Positions 38,024-51,544 of a DNA stretch of 64,000 bases are shown one piece after another. Each line of letters starts with the position of its first letter. The first letter of the stretch is position 1. The notes under the pieces are model-generated. The model did no database searches and was not told where the DNA came from. It saw nothing but the letters and a program-made list of their open reading frames with translations. The position numbers and the translations under genes are program-made. The DNA lies in contig JAQGBZ010000138.1 in assembly GCA_034687125.1 (NCBI GenBank), positions 62,001-126,000 of the forward strand, in the 5' to 3' direction. This stretch comes from Neelides folsomi. Taxonomy: Eukaryota; Arthropoda; Collembola; Neelipleona; Neelidae.

Positions 38024-40376
38024 GCCCTCGCTGTTCCAATTTGTACATTTGTAGACTTTTATAAGCAAAGCATATTTTTAACTTAAATAGGTATGTATAA
38101 TATGCCTAATTGGAAGTAATACATACTAAAGATTAATATGAAATGTTTGTATGCTGAATTATCAAGTATTCATAAAAGAATGTTTACCGTAGTCCAAGAG
38201 GTATGCACTCTTTGGTATTTCAAAAACTCCCATAGTATATATTTTGAGTAAAATGAAAAACAAATCATTATATTCCTCATTTCATTTTGATTTATATGCA
38301 TGGGCTAAATGTAATAATGGAATGGGAGTTAATAATATAAATTATTGGATTAATGTCCATTTAATTATTTATATTAATTCATACTATAGAGTATTTCTAT
38401 TCCACTAAACCTTTTTTCAACTTAATAAAAGGATATTTGAATTTTCTCTAATAAGGTCTGACTGACGGTGAATTGAATTGGTTTTTTTTAAATTTGTAGG
38501 ATTTTATGAAACGAATCGTGTATAATTCAGGATGGAAACACCCAAATTACTAATTGACTCATTTGGAAGAGTAATCAAGCAATTAGGGGAATTCTTTTGA
38601 TTTTTCACCCTCTACTCTATGTATTCCTGTGAGATGCTCAAGTTGATATCAAATTAAAGAGCTCGTGCTTAGTACATTTTCCCATGGGTAATTTCTTCAG
38701 ACAAATCTCGTTCCTTGCATCATCACTTAATTAATCTCACAGAATTGTGCCAAATGCTAATGAGAACAAAAGAGCCATAATTTGGCATGGACAAACTACT
38801 CTTTTAATTCGAAAATGTTATACTATATTATGAGAAGGATTTGATTTATAGCATTTCTCCTCTAGTTCCGTTTTCTCGTCTATTAAATTGACAAAACATA
38901 TTAATTTGACTGATGCCATAAAACGCTGATGGCTCGTAATTAGTAAGACTTACACGCTCACATTTCCTTGTATAAAATAGTGTTCAAATAAATTGTATTG
39001 CAGACATTTAAGTGTTATATTTCATCACATACAAAATATAACTATTAAATATGTTAAAAAATTATACCTTATCAGTAATAAATAATTTTATATGCAATGT
39101 TTTATAACTTGTTATATTTTATTTAATCAGAACTAAATATATTTACCAATTTACAATTACAAAAGCGGGGAAGACACAACAAAACAAAATTATATCATTT
39201 AATCACATGCCACATTTAAAAAATCGATATCACTAACATGGTTTTTTAAAACGCAGATTAAAAGGTTTTCAATAAATTTTAAAGAATAAATTATATAAAT
39301 TAAAATTGAAGAGTGACAATCTTTTGGCTTTCATCCTCACCAAAAAATCTTTCATTGCAAATGAATGTTGTAAAGAAGGAAAGAGTCAAATTACTTGGCA
39401 ATTAGTGAGACCGTTCAACCTTATGATGAGATGCATTTGGGCAGGAAAAGCACTCATCCTCCCGTGTGTTTCGGTGAAAGAGGAAGTAGCTCAAACTTTT
39501 GTAGGTATTCGCTCATAGTGGATTAAAAGCTTTTAGATAATTTCATACCTTTTAGCTTCATTCAAAGAAAACAAACAATTTGGGAAGTGTTTGTGCCCCA
39601 TTTGACTCGAACCATTAATTTGTTTGCATTTTAACGGAAATAAGCTAAACCTTTGGCTTTCAGTTTCACGACATAAATGTGTATACACGCTATCAAAATG
39701 AGGAATAGTCAATAATTTATATGCTGCATCACATGAATGTTAGTAGTCATTAAAACTGTTTAATTCTGACTTTACTATACACACCTAGATAATAAAATAC
39801 TCTCAATAGTCTTCTTACTGTTATATATGGTGATTATTTCTTATTGTATATAATAAGTTAATGAATAAGATACATATACTGACTAAGAATTGGTCAATCC
39901 TTATTTCGTTTGTTTAAGAAGATTGATCAAAACTATTAAATGTAAAATTTCTAAGTGTAGGTCGGAGGTACATAAATACGTACAGATATTATATTTTATA
40001 TTTATAATAAATTATTTGACACAAATGTTGTAGGTAGATTATTTGTAACCACACATTCCTCTTTTAATTTCTTGCCCATAAAAGGAGACTTTATTAAGAT
40101 AAAATATTAAATGTACTTATATTAGTTGACCTCAACGTCTAATGAGAAAATTTAAGACAGGGCTTGTAAAGTTTATTATACTTCCATTACTGGAATGCTA
40201 TCTTATGGGTATCAACATTCGCTTACTTTATGAAACACGCAGTTTGTCAAAATTCATGTTGATTCATATATTTGTTCGGAATGTAGGAGTCATGTAATTG
40301 AATATAGTGGCATGCCATCAATTCATAGTACATTCGATGTTTATTTACTAAACAAAGTTCGGCCTGTCATGGGTTT

Positions 40377-42042
40377 ATGTCAAGTTCATCAAATACAGGT
40401 GCGCATAAAATTGAATTGGCAATCATAGAAATCACCAATAAATTGGCAGATTCAGTAAAGGTTGATCATGGGCCAGTCATCAATTTAGATATCAAGGATT
40501 TGCATTCGAAGTCCGCTGACTTTGGCATTGCATTGAATCATATGAAGGAAAACATGAAAAAGGCCAATCATGACGAAAAAAATTCAGATTCTTGCATTTC
40601 ATCTTGGGGCATTAAAATGACTGAATTTTTCAACATTACATCATGGAATGTTAGGTTAGCTTTTAAACTGAGTCGGAAAAATCATCTTACAGAGTATTAA
40701 TATAGGCGTCCTTTAAATAACACAATAAGGGAAATTGTTAGGAATTTTTATTGTTCCGAAGACACATCTTGGCAATTACCTGGAATGAATGATTGTGTAA
40801 GTGTTTATGAATGCGGAGTTAAAGTTCTTAAACCGAAAAGACTTTGCTCAAAAATCTTTCGGTCTTGCACAAAGACTTCAAATTTCAACATCACGAATCT
40901 AGCGTGGGGCTTTCTAAATTTCTTGAATTTAGGCCAAGTACTGCGTCAGACAGATGTGAAACGCATGGGAATATGACATATTCTTCACTCTGCAAAGTTA
41001 AAAGGCAATATAAATGATTTAATTGCATTTGTAACATGCCAAGGCTTTAAAAATAAATGCATGTTAGGCGATTGTCATTGCATAAAAAACGCCGTTTTTA
41101 AAGATTTTCATCTTTAATTTTTAGAATTGTGTGAAATACGAAAATCTTATTCACAGTGGCAAAAAGTTAACCAGCACCCACAGTTGGATGAAATTGTGGC
41201 TGACATTGAGCTTTATTCATCTTATGTATTTCGAGCACTGAAATATTTCATTTCTCATGATTACATTGCAAAAATCCAGGCTTCTTATTTTAAAAAAATA
41301 AAAAGTTCTTTGGATAAAAATTGCAATTGGGCTGTTCTTCATGTTGACTTTGCCGAAAATTACCAATTTATAGTGCAAAATTTGGTGCAGTCTTTTTATT
41401 GGGAAAACACAAGTTATATTGTATCTTTGCATTATTATTACGGCACTTCAGAGAATAAGGTTAAATGCATCTCAACTAGCTGTATTAGTAACGCATCTCG
41501 GCATTGAACAAAGGCAGTTTACGCATTCAACACCATAGTTTTAAATTGGCTAAAGCCAATCCATTCAGACATTAAGCATATTGAATATTTTAGTGATGGC
41601 AATATTTTAGCGCAGGGCAATATAAAATTTACAAAAATTTTCATAATTTGGGCTTTCATCAAAATGACTTTTCGTTGACAGCATCATGGAATTTTTTGCA
41701 ACATCTCATGGAAAGGGGACAGTGGATGGTATTGGCGCCGCATTAAAATCAGCTGTTAGACGGCATAGCATCCAAAATCTATATACGGACCATATTTTAT
41801 CAAGCCCATGAATTGTTTAATTTTTGTCATCACAGACATGTTGAAGGCACCAGTGTAAAGTGTTTTGGGTTCCAGAAGATGAAATTAATAAGATTTGTGA
41901 AAGCTTTGATTCCAGGTTTGCAAAAGTTAGGACAATCCCCGGCACGAGAATGGCGCATCGAGTGGAATATGATAGATCCAATCTCAAATTGTTCCGGATT
42001 GGTGAGGAATTGGAGGATTTCAACTTAAAAATGAAGGACTAA
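40377..42042 (+). pseudogene. Decayed transposase-like gene (DFAENY / HGKGTVDG family)
   Basis: Consecutive frames interrupted by frameshifts and stops together resemble one transposon protein. An ATG frame 40377-40700 runs into 40701-40976 (IREIVRNFYCSEDTSWQLPG...). Next comes 41127-41507, with WAVLHVDFAENYQF, a first acidic block. Then around 41580-41750 come EYFSDG and ASWNFFATSHGKGTVDGIGA, the later conserved blocks of this type. The tail at 41860-42042 includes FAKVRTIPGTRMAHRV. These blocks are familiar from uncharacterised multicopy transposon proteins in many animals; I cannot name the superfamily. At least three frame changes make it inactive. I found no terminal repeats. Confidence 0.75.
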
Positions 42043-43177
42043 AAATTTCTGCAATTTTATCTTTATTTACTCTTTATTTAGATAAGATACAGGAAATTTT
42101 TATAAAAGAACAAATACTATACTGGCTAGTATTGAGGCATAGGTGTGGCTAGCGAGGAAGGATTTTTTTTTTTCAGTAATATCGTTTTATTTTTATTTAT
42201 CTCTGTATATATTCGGTTATTCAGTTTTTTATTCAGTTTATCTATTAGAAAAGCGACAAGCCAATTATATTTAAGCAATTCGGCGGCTGAATGCCTCATT
42301 TCCAATTGATTCTAATCATTTTTTTAATAAATGCAGGTGGTGTGTTCGTGGATGGATGTTGGGCGGGAGGGCGGGATTATAATTTTGTATATTTGTTCAA
42401 TATTAAATCAAAGATTCATTTCTGTTTATTTAAACCTTGGACCAAAATATTCCTTAATTTTTACCAACAAATAAGCCACCCTGTTATTTTTCACAATAAT
42501 GTCAATTAATATTCTTTCAGCTGAATTTGCCAAACCAATTCCAATATTAAGGTTAAGCGTGAGACATTGTTGCGAAGTTCAAAGGTGTCTCCATATCATT
42601 TGAATTTTATCTTCAGACCGGTTTGCAAGCTTTCCCATTTGTTTTCTAATAAATAAATAAACTTGAATGAAATCTTAAAAAAATTGTAAATCACTTACTC
42701 ATAAGCTGGACAGAGAACAATGAATTTACTGTCACATTCCATCGCGACTTAGAAATGCTAATTTCTACACAGTAATCATTTTTGTTTATCATTTTAATGT
42801 TATAAATCTCTTTGTTTACCCACATACTCTTTTATCGCGTTGTAATTATTTTTATTTTTAGTGTCATTTGGTCAATTTTTATCATTCATCATAACCATGA
42901 AATAAGATATTGTTGTTTTTTATATTTGATGTGGATGCAATATCTGCTCGATTCTTAAACACAGTAGTCAGTACACCTTACACGGTCGACTAATAGATAT
43001 TCTTGCAAGAAAAGCTCGCATAATATAGGGATTTGATTTTAATTAATTTAAGAAGTTTATGTTTATTTGTTTAATTTAGCCATTTCAGCTATTGTACAGT
43101 TTAGTTAATTAATTCAGTTTAGTATATTAATGCAGTTTAGTTTAGTTCATTTTGCTAAAGTTCATAAATTTTAAGTT

Positions 43178-44468
43178 ATGGCAGTAATATTTAAGAAACA
43201 AAAGTTACATTGCATTAAAAGTGACGAAGAAGAAATGGTGACTGTTTACACAAATCTAAAGCTGCTCTGTATGGTCAAGAACAACAAATTCATTTCATTC
43301 AAAGGACAAAGACCAAAAGTAAGATTTACAATAATTCAAATTAAATTATTATCGGTTATTTAAATATATTTCAACATTTTAATTATATAACGGAATCTTG
43401 TTTTATAAATAGTTGAAAGAGTTGACTGCATTGTTAACTGGAGTCTCAAAAAGGACAGTTATAAATATTTTCAATCGCGACAATGAAGAAGATCGAGAGA
43501 ATGAATATCCTCAATTTGGAATCACAAAAAGAGCACGAGAGGATGCTATTGGCAATTTCGACCAAGAAGGAATTAAGCAAATTGTCTATGAGATGTTTTT
43601 AAAAATTATACTTATATTGTCTTTTATAATACTTATATAAAACCATTACTTAATTTTTAATTAATTTGTCAGAGGGTATTTCCAACATTTGACAACCTGT
43701 TGCCAGAAATAAACACACGGATTCTTTCATTTGTAGAAAAGAATGTTGGGAGAACGACTCTTTGGCAAATATTGAGGAAAATAGGATTTCGTTTTAAAAA
43801 AGGAACAACCAGACTTACACAATAGAACAACCGTCAATCGTTGCAAAAAGGATGGAATATCTGAGGTTGAAATATTTACAAATCAAAAATTATAAAATTT
43901 TAAGGTAATATGCTAATGTGAATGTTTAAATTACAGAAAAAAACGCATATATGAAAGTGAGAATCGGATTTTTACCTTTTTAGATGAAACATGGTGCAAT
44001 CAGATTGATGTCTTAGCTTATAACTGGACTGATGGAACAAAAGAATCAAATATTAAATTTATGACTGGCAAAGGTTCTCGTGTTATTGTGACCAACAATG
44101 GAACATTCCACAATGGAGGATTTCTGGAGGATTGCTTGAATATCTTCAAATCAATTTCAGGAAAATCTGACTATCATCAAGATATGGATAATGTCAAGTT
44201 TAAAGAATGGTACATATCAAAATTTCTTTCAAAGCTCAAGCCAAAAATAGTTGTGATAATGGATAACGCTCCTCATCATTCACAAAGGTAAATATAATTG
44301 TTTTAATTTTTTACTCAGTTGTCTCATTATTTACAGTCATTTTAATGCTATTTTGTAATATGGTAATTTTAGAAAATAAAAATCCTAACCTCAAACTCAA
44401 GAAAAGATGCAATGATTGAGTGGTTACAATCCAAATACATTTCTTTCCATGAAGATACTGATACTTAG
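43178..44468 (+). pseudogene. Intron-containing Tc1/mariner-like (DDE_3 type) transposase, broken
   Basis: Exon-like segments: 43178-43318 (47 codons, donor GTAAGA); 43413-about 43595 with LKELTALLTGVSKRTVINIF, a likely helix-turn-helix; 43673-about 43875 with VFPTFDNLLPEINTRI and LWQILRKIGFRFKK, holding a stop or frameshift near 43823; 43937-44287 with FLDETW (first catalytic Asp), TGKGSRVIV, SGKSDYHQDMD and IVVIMDNAPHH (second Asp); and 44373-44468 with DAMIEWLQSKYISFHED in a shifted frame, then a premature stop. The C-terminal block with the catalytic Glu is missing here but survives in the relative at 35.95 kb. Small introns with GT/AG borders lie at the same places in both copies. No inverted repeats are found around this copy. 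Confidence 0.85.
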
Positions 44469-47400
44469 GATCACCAACATTTTTGTGAATTTTCTTTGAT
44501 TTATATGTTATATATTAAGTGACTAGATTTTTAATTCAAGGAGGAAATAAAATAAAATTGGGGTTCCAAATGTTTGCATCATTCCTCTTAGATTATGAGA
44601 TGCAGTTTTGTAAACTCATAATCTATATTAGACATTAGAAGACTACTGAATACGGTATTAGTATACCAGCTAAATGTAAGTATGCAACTCACTGTTACAT
44701 CTATGATATAATTGATATATGTTCTATAGCAGTTGCGACATTGGGAGAAAGAAGGCTAGAAGAGTCCCATCTCAAATTGCTCGTGCCAGTTGTTCAACCG
44801 TTTTCCTCCTCTCTCATTTGAATTTAGACAAGAGAAACAAAAGGCGTGAAAGGGAGAAAGTTTTGGTGCAAATGGTGCTGGGTATCATCCGTCTTAGATT
44901 TGACTCCCTGTATAAAATACACACTTGAAGAGAATAGGCCTTATGAATCTATGCATGAAGGCATGAGTTTATCTCACGACGACTTCAATCTCCCAACTCA
45001 TCATCTCTCAGAATCCATAATCTGAGAAGTCTGCGGTCGCCGTATGGCACAACTTGACCTCAACCATCTCTTTATGGCTTGCTAAATAAAGATGATTCAT
45101 TGACAACTCACCACTAACGCAGATAAAACCAAGATTTTGTTATTTTCAGTCTTACTCAAACTCACATTGCCTTATTTATTCTGGCATAAATACTTATGCA
45201 TTTGTATCACCATATGGTAAAAGAACAAATGGGAGACAAGACTCCTCTTCCAAAAACTAATGAATTAAATTACATTCTCCTTATATACATAATATATAGG
45301 TAATAAACATTATACCTATATATATTTTATAGTTGTAGTTAACATTTTTCTGTTTATGAAAATAGAATATTATATAAATTTTATTGTGGTTAGTATTTTC
45401 TTACTTATTTATATTTGAGAAATTGAGATTGGCTATGTTCATTCATTAATGTACCATATACTTAAGTATATCAACCATGAATATTATAATCTTTTGTCGT
45501 TTGCATCCAAACTTTTCGTAATAGATCCCGTTATTGTGAAGAAAAGATCAAATCCGAATGTGAGGAAGAGAGTGAAAGGGAAACGAATTAAAAGTTGAGG
45601 AAATGAATGTTGTATTTTGTCTTATGTTTCTCAAAGCCCATTATCTGCATGGGAGCTTTGAAAGTCTTGTAAACTTTGAATTCCTCCCCCCTCAGTTCAA
45701 GTCCAAAGTGAGTAATAATTCAAAAGAAGCACAGAGAGATCCTCGAATCCCGTTCTCATAAGTATATCGAGCATCAGAGTGGGAGGAAAAGAGGAAACGG
45801 TTGGAATTTCTCCGAGAGGAAGTCTCTTAATTGTGAAAATCTGATTTAGAATCCTGCGGAGGGTTGAGACAAAACTCAAAACTTGGATAAATTAGATCGC
45901 ACAAAGGAAGAGGTGGTTAACTGCTAAATTCAAAAGATGATTCCTCCCAACTATTCGAATACAACGACTCTTTGATGTTCTCAATGGGAAATTTGTTTGC
46001 CAAACAGATTTAGGGGTATATTCGACCAAACCACTTGACTTCCCCCCTTTGGACCTAATACGCCCAAATAAAAGAACAAACGTTGGCCCAATAAGTTTAT
46101 TTGATTACAACAAATCCAAAGAATTTAACTTTTTCTTTGACATTACGACTAATGACAAGAATGAAAAAAGTTTTCAATGCTTCAAAGTTAAATAAATAAC
46201 AGTTTAGTATATGCCTACTAAGCCTTATAGCTTCATTAATTGATTTTGAAATGAAAATGTTATTCAAAATCATGAATTTTCTATGTAAAACCATTTTATG
46301 AGCTATCAACAATCATAACTACAGATCTGATCTGTAGATCTGTAGTAGGTATGTATAAAATATTGTTAATACATAATTTACGTGTATTTAAAAATTTACA
46401 AGTTTATACATTACCAAATAGAATATTATTTATTACTGTTTATTTAAATAAATACCTAGATATTTCAATTATTTTAATTGTATCTATTTAAGAATTATTC
46501 TGCTAATATTTGGTCGTGCATAATTTAATACTTAAGAGTACTTTATGAATGTTTGTATCTTTGTATGTATTAGTGTATACCTATGAGAATTTTGGGGTTT
46601 GATATCGAGATGAGATGTAAAAAGTAAAGTCGTTCTCTTCTAACCAAGAGAGTAAGAACAGGTTACCCGCTAAAGAACTCGACCGGACGTAGATTTCCTA
46701 CGAGAAGTGTTGTACTTATAATGTGGGTTAAGGATAGTATAAGAATCTGTATAGCTTCTTATCTCTCGGAAGGAGGGAAAGAGGAGGAGAAAACAATAAT
46801 GTCTTCGGATGAGCCTACAATTTGCATTCCATTTGCTTACTCTGCCAGAGCTCCATGAGCTCAATCCCTCTAAGAAGAGGAGAGGATAAATCCCGGGTGA
46901 AGTAATTGACTGAGGAAACTCATCTCATTTCGGCTCATTCTCTATTTCACTGAACCCACCTCCTTCCTTGCTCCAGCTCCCCATCATCCTCTTTATGTGA
47001 AAATATGACCAAAGTATGGATTCTCTCTGGATTTCCGCTAAGCTCTCTTCGCAATCCTTGCCTCTTTCCTTCTTTCAATGCCCGAATCATTTCATTTGCA
47101 TTCCCTTTATATATAGGCATTTTTGTCAACTTACATTATGCAAATGCGGCGCACAAAAAACTCTATTACAAATTTCTCTAACGCCCTTAACCCATACACA
47201 ATAACCTCAGCTGAATACTCAAAATTAAATGAGTTTTTTAATAAAAATTAACGAGTTGAAAACCAATCATGTTTCAAGTCAAATTATATTACTCATTTCT
47301 TTAAAACTAATAATTGATTTAATAATTACCAATATCGTTATACTGTTCATTATTCATATTACTCTCATATAAATGTTGAAATTAAAAAATTGTAATTTTC

Positions 47401-50400
47401 TGAAAGTAGTATTTTGAATAGGCATATGTGAAATCGAACTGGAATTTACGTCGATATGAACGAACGCATTCATAATTCTGCGAGATGTTCATTCACCTCG
47501 CGGTAGCAGTAGTGAAAATATTCACTTTCCTCACACTCATCCTCAATATTAACATAGGTTGACAACTTCATTTAAAGGAAGGATTGATCAAGCATTTTCC
47601 CGTCTCACGTCAACCACAACTGTCATGCTGCTCCTGCATTCTGCATTAGATTTCTCTCTACGCCTCCACTTCAATTGAAAGTCAAGGGATGTTACAATTC
47701 AATTATTTTCCTTCCTGCCTTTCCGTCCGAGTTATATAACCTGGATTCTTCCTATCAAATTCTAATCTTTTTAATTGACAGAATTTGACTGGCAGTCGGA
47801 CATCCGTTTTTAATGAGAAAAAAGATCCCCATTTTAAAAATATTATTTTAATTATGAATGCATAGAGGTAAATCAAAAACTTAAGTTTTAATTTCATTTT
47901 AAAGTGTATTAAAATTGGTTATAATTTGATTGATTATAAATTTTATAAATGTGTTTAACATTGTTGAAAATGATCAAAAGTTACATACTTGTTCGATATC
48001 AAAAAATATTTCGATGAATCGATAGATTTTTTGTATATTTGCGGTTATATACTCAAGTATACAAAAATATTTTTTTTATTTTCCATCCAAAGTTTATTTG
48101 AACTAAAAAAGTAAATCGTGAAACTGGAGCTAATAGGTACAACTACAAACAAATTGGACATAAAATAAATTGAGTCAACACTAACAGCGCACAACGATTC
48201 AAAGGTAAAGGGAAAAGGGAAAAATTCGAATCGAAGCATGGGAATGAAGAACAAAGTCAAATTAGGTTTTCTCCACAATTGATTCTAATCTGAGTGAGAG
48301 GGGAGGTTATCAAAGTTAATGCCACGTTCCTTTTACTCCCTGAGATGTGGAATGAGATTAGCATCGATTCTATAGGTGTGGTCTCGGCTTAATCCTTAAA
48401 TAACTGCATATCTCTACTTCATTTTATAACCTCATCTTTCATATTACTCTCGCTTTGCATCCTCGGCATTAAATAAACATTACTTTGGTTAGTCTTCTCG
48501 TCTCATTCAGCATTATACTTTAGTTATGATGATGGAGCTTTCGAAAACCAGCTCTCAAGAATTAACAAATAAAAGTGATCTAAATTATAGATATCAAACA
48601 CTCTCGTGAATTGGTTTGCTTTGAAGGCTCGTTAAGTACTCAGCAATCATGATGAGTTGGAAGAGTGGACGTAAATACCCGACCCTTACAATCCCTACCA
48701 TTATCAAATTCGAATTGGAAGTAGCAGGGTATTTAATCAGTGGGAGTTAGAGGGATGAGGGTCATCAGATAGGCATCACTTTTTTAATGCATCGATCTTT
48801 TCTAGGAGCTTCACAATATGTGGCATACCCCATCATTTCCATTCTAAAGATGATAAACAATATTTACATGCTATGCCTCCTAGTATGAATTTTAACACAG
48901 ATACCAATCTCGAAGATTGAATATTTTACAATAAGTGAGGGTTCAGTTTTAAATAAATTCCAGCGACTGTTTATTAAATATAGTTTTTTAATTCCTTTTT
49001 TCCCACAATAATTTAAATGACTTTTTATTTTATCTAATAATAAATATTTATTAAATTATTTATGAGTAAAGTTATGTCAGGCTGACTTATCCGTATTTAA
49101 GGAAATATCGAGATATATATGATACGTAATATGTATTAGTACATAAGTATTTAATAAATTATATTAGAATATCATATCAGTGAGCCAGATGGATAAATTA
49201 TTAAGATGTAAACTTTCCTAGAATTTAGATTAAAGTGAGAAGTCAAGGCAAATGGGCGCCTGGATTGGATTCTGATGGATTTGATGGTAAGGAAGATAAA
49301 AGAGCTGGTAATGAAAGACAATGAGGTGAGGAAGTTTCATCTCATCCACACACAATCGGATTCTGGTTATGTATAAATCAAGTTATAATTAGGCTCTTGT
49401 TTTATATTCAACAGAAGTCCGACGCCTCTTCTGACATTGAGCTTCAGTCCGTCTTATCTTTGCCTAAATGAGCTCATCCTTTCAAACTTTCAAGCCGAAG
49501 GTTCTCCGAAAGGCTCTTCAGAACAGCGAGGATAAACTTTGTTCCTATTAGGGAATTTAACAGGCAGGAGCCGAAGAAAGCAGTAATTTTATTTTCCAGG
49601 TCTTCTCTACTCTACTTATAGAGATATTAGAGTTTGAAAGTATTGGACTAATAGAAATAATCTCTTTGGAAAGTTCATAAAGAAGTTCTCCGTAGACCGT
49701 CCAAATTAATGGGTCACTTTTGACATCGACTTTGAAGGGAAGAAGCGGGGAAGTTGAGGAACTCCGAGCTCCGAGAGCACTCATTTTGACTCGGGGATGA
49801 AAAGGGGCTCCCAACGAGGGAGAGCAACCAGAGAGAAGGGCAGATCTTGACATACTGACAGTAACTCCTTTTAGGTCTTCACCAAAGACTTCAACAAAGA
49901 AGAAATCTTTTCTCAAACTTTTCTCATTTGCATTTTAGGCACCCCCACCCTTCGACTCCAACTAAATTGGCCCTCAGTGGAAGAAGGCCGCAGAAAGTTG
50001 GAGACATAGAATATAGGGAAGGAAGTGAACATTGAATTCCTCAAGCCAGGCTCCAACAGACTTTTTACAAACCTTCAAAACTGTATCCATATTTTGAATA
50101 ATTACAATTTTAATGAAGAGTCTCGCATTGTGGCAATGAAGAGGTTTTAATAATAATAAGAGCTTGCGTAGAGTCAGATGGGAAGAGCATCGCCAGTTGG
50201 TAAATAGATTAGCAAGAGGGGAGAGAAAATGATGTCGAAAAGTTGAAGGATCGGAAGGGGATGGAGATCATATACAGAAGCTTCAACTTGTGTGAGCAAC
50301 CTTTCTTCATCTACGCACTTCTTGGTCGGGAAGGTTTTCTTTTATCGCCGCTCAGATGTCCTCATCATGCAAGCGGTGGTAATGAATGAACGAATTCAGA

Positions 50401-50931
50401 ATTTTAAAACAAAAAGTTTGTGCGTGGAGTTTCTCCATTCTCCAATAGATTCTCAACACAGATATGCGCTTCCTCAAATTCCAGTCCAAACGAAGTTCAA
50501 CCCCTAGCCCCGTTTTTGTCAATTAAACATGAAAGGTTATGGAGACACGCCCTACAACAACGTTGTTTTAATTCAATCGCTAATTGATATTCCCTTAATA
50601 TGAAAATGATTCGAACTGGTCATTGCATGTTGGAGGCTCCTCCAGAGCTCCAGTCATTTCATTTAACTAAATGTAAATTAACTCGCAACTTCTCACTTTC
50701 TCTGTAATTCCTATATTAGAAATGACGGATTTAAAGGAGGAGATCAGACAAATGAGAATTAAAATTCATTGGTCTCTCCATTTCTCTCTTTTAAAGTTCC
50801 ATCCTAATCTCCAAATCTTAATTAGAAAGGCAGGAAGCGGAGGACAGGGGCATGTCGAGCACAGACAGACTCTTTAATGTGAAGTCATGAGACCAATTTG
50901 GATTTATGGCCGCGAGTAAATGAGAGCCTAC

Positions 50932-51544
50932 CTGGAAAGAATCCGGTCCTGGGTGAGTTGAGCTCTTTCAAGTTGTCGAGAGTGAGAGGGAGCGGGTTAG
51001 AGGCCAGGAGAAGACCACCGTCAGTATCAACATTCAACATGAATATCTTCGTATCCCGAACTCGGACACGACTCTTGCACAACTTTTGACTTCCTTGCCC
51101 AAAGCCATCGATTTGAATGAGAGTGCTCTCAAGGCCCCGGTCTCCTTTAATTACTCTTTTGACGCGGACGCGGGCGGCGAATCTCTCTCCGCTTTTTGCA
51201 CCAAGACTATCATGTTTGTATCCATCAATGTCTGTGTCGGCCTTGGTGCTCAAAATGCCCTGTGTGGGGTGGAAGTAGATCACAGAGTCGACGACGCCTG
51301 TGAGGACCATGCGAGCTTTGTCCTTTGCTGAACTGATGGTTTCAGACAGTTCAGAGCATGACCGCTTCATTACTCGTCTCCTACTTTTATATGTTCCTTC
51401 CCTCTCACCATTGCCAGAGCTGGGATTTATGGTTCCACTGGACGTCGATTGAACAAAAATAGGGAAAATCCCGAATAGTAAAAATATAAAGAAGAGAGTT
51501 CGTCGTCGAACAGCACCACTCTCACTTCGATCCTTCAATCTCAT
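50932..51544 (-). CDS. agrn: Agrin, N-terminal exon: signal peptide and NtA (laminin-binding) domain
   Basis: ATG at 51544, open for 204 codons plus one base to a donor GTAGGC at 50931-50926 (phase 1). Residues 1-15 are charged. Residues 17-31 (LFFIFLLFGIFPIFV) form a secretory signal core, with likely cleavage near QS/TSSG. Residues 38-62 form a polar, basic linker. Residues 63-197 match the agrin N-terminal NtA domain, a TIMP-like OB fold that binds the laminin coiled coil. Landmarks: Cys63, ARMVLTGVVDSVI, FAARVRVKRVIKGD, LIQIDGFGQ, LCKSRVRVRDTKIFMLN (Cys156, the likely disulfide partner of Cys63) and LPLTLDNLKEL. Between the first two strands is an insertion of roughly 25 residues (about 92-118) compared with the vertebrate domain as I know it. 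Splicing to 7410 gives Glu at the junction and leads directly into the first follistatin/Kazal unit. Product: secreted basement-membrane heparan sulfate proteoglycan. Confidence 0.92.

Larger units (their letters stand above)
23085..50931. other. Agrin intron sequence between the NtA exon and the membrane-anchor exon
   Basis: Nearly 28 kb, forming the 5' part of a 43.5 kb intron when the NtA exon is spliced to Kazal 1. It contains a long-inverted-repeat element at 23.9-24.9 kb, a cluster of transposon relics from 34.1 to 44.5 kb, hairpins, and two doubtful exon candidates (28.97 and 32.02 kb) discussed in the findings. Large stretches (24.9-28.9, 29.2-31.5, 32.3-33.5, 38.0-40.3 and 44.5-50.9 kb) show only AT-rich DNA with YATGTA-type simple sequence and no supportable gene. 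Confidence 0.65.

Noticed and set aside
46318-46346. AGATCTGATCTGTAGATCTGTAG palindromic stretch considered as a regulatory dyad.
   Set aside because: It is a short self-complementary simple sequence in AT-rich DNA with no gene start nearby.
49557-49916. Minus-strand frame of 119 codons just 3' of the NtA exon.
   Set aside because: It has no cysteine pattern, no domain and no phase-1 donor leading to Kazal exon 1. It is probably a chance frame in a GC-richer patch.
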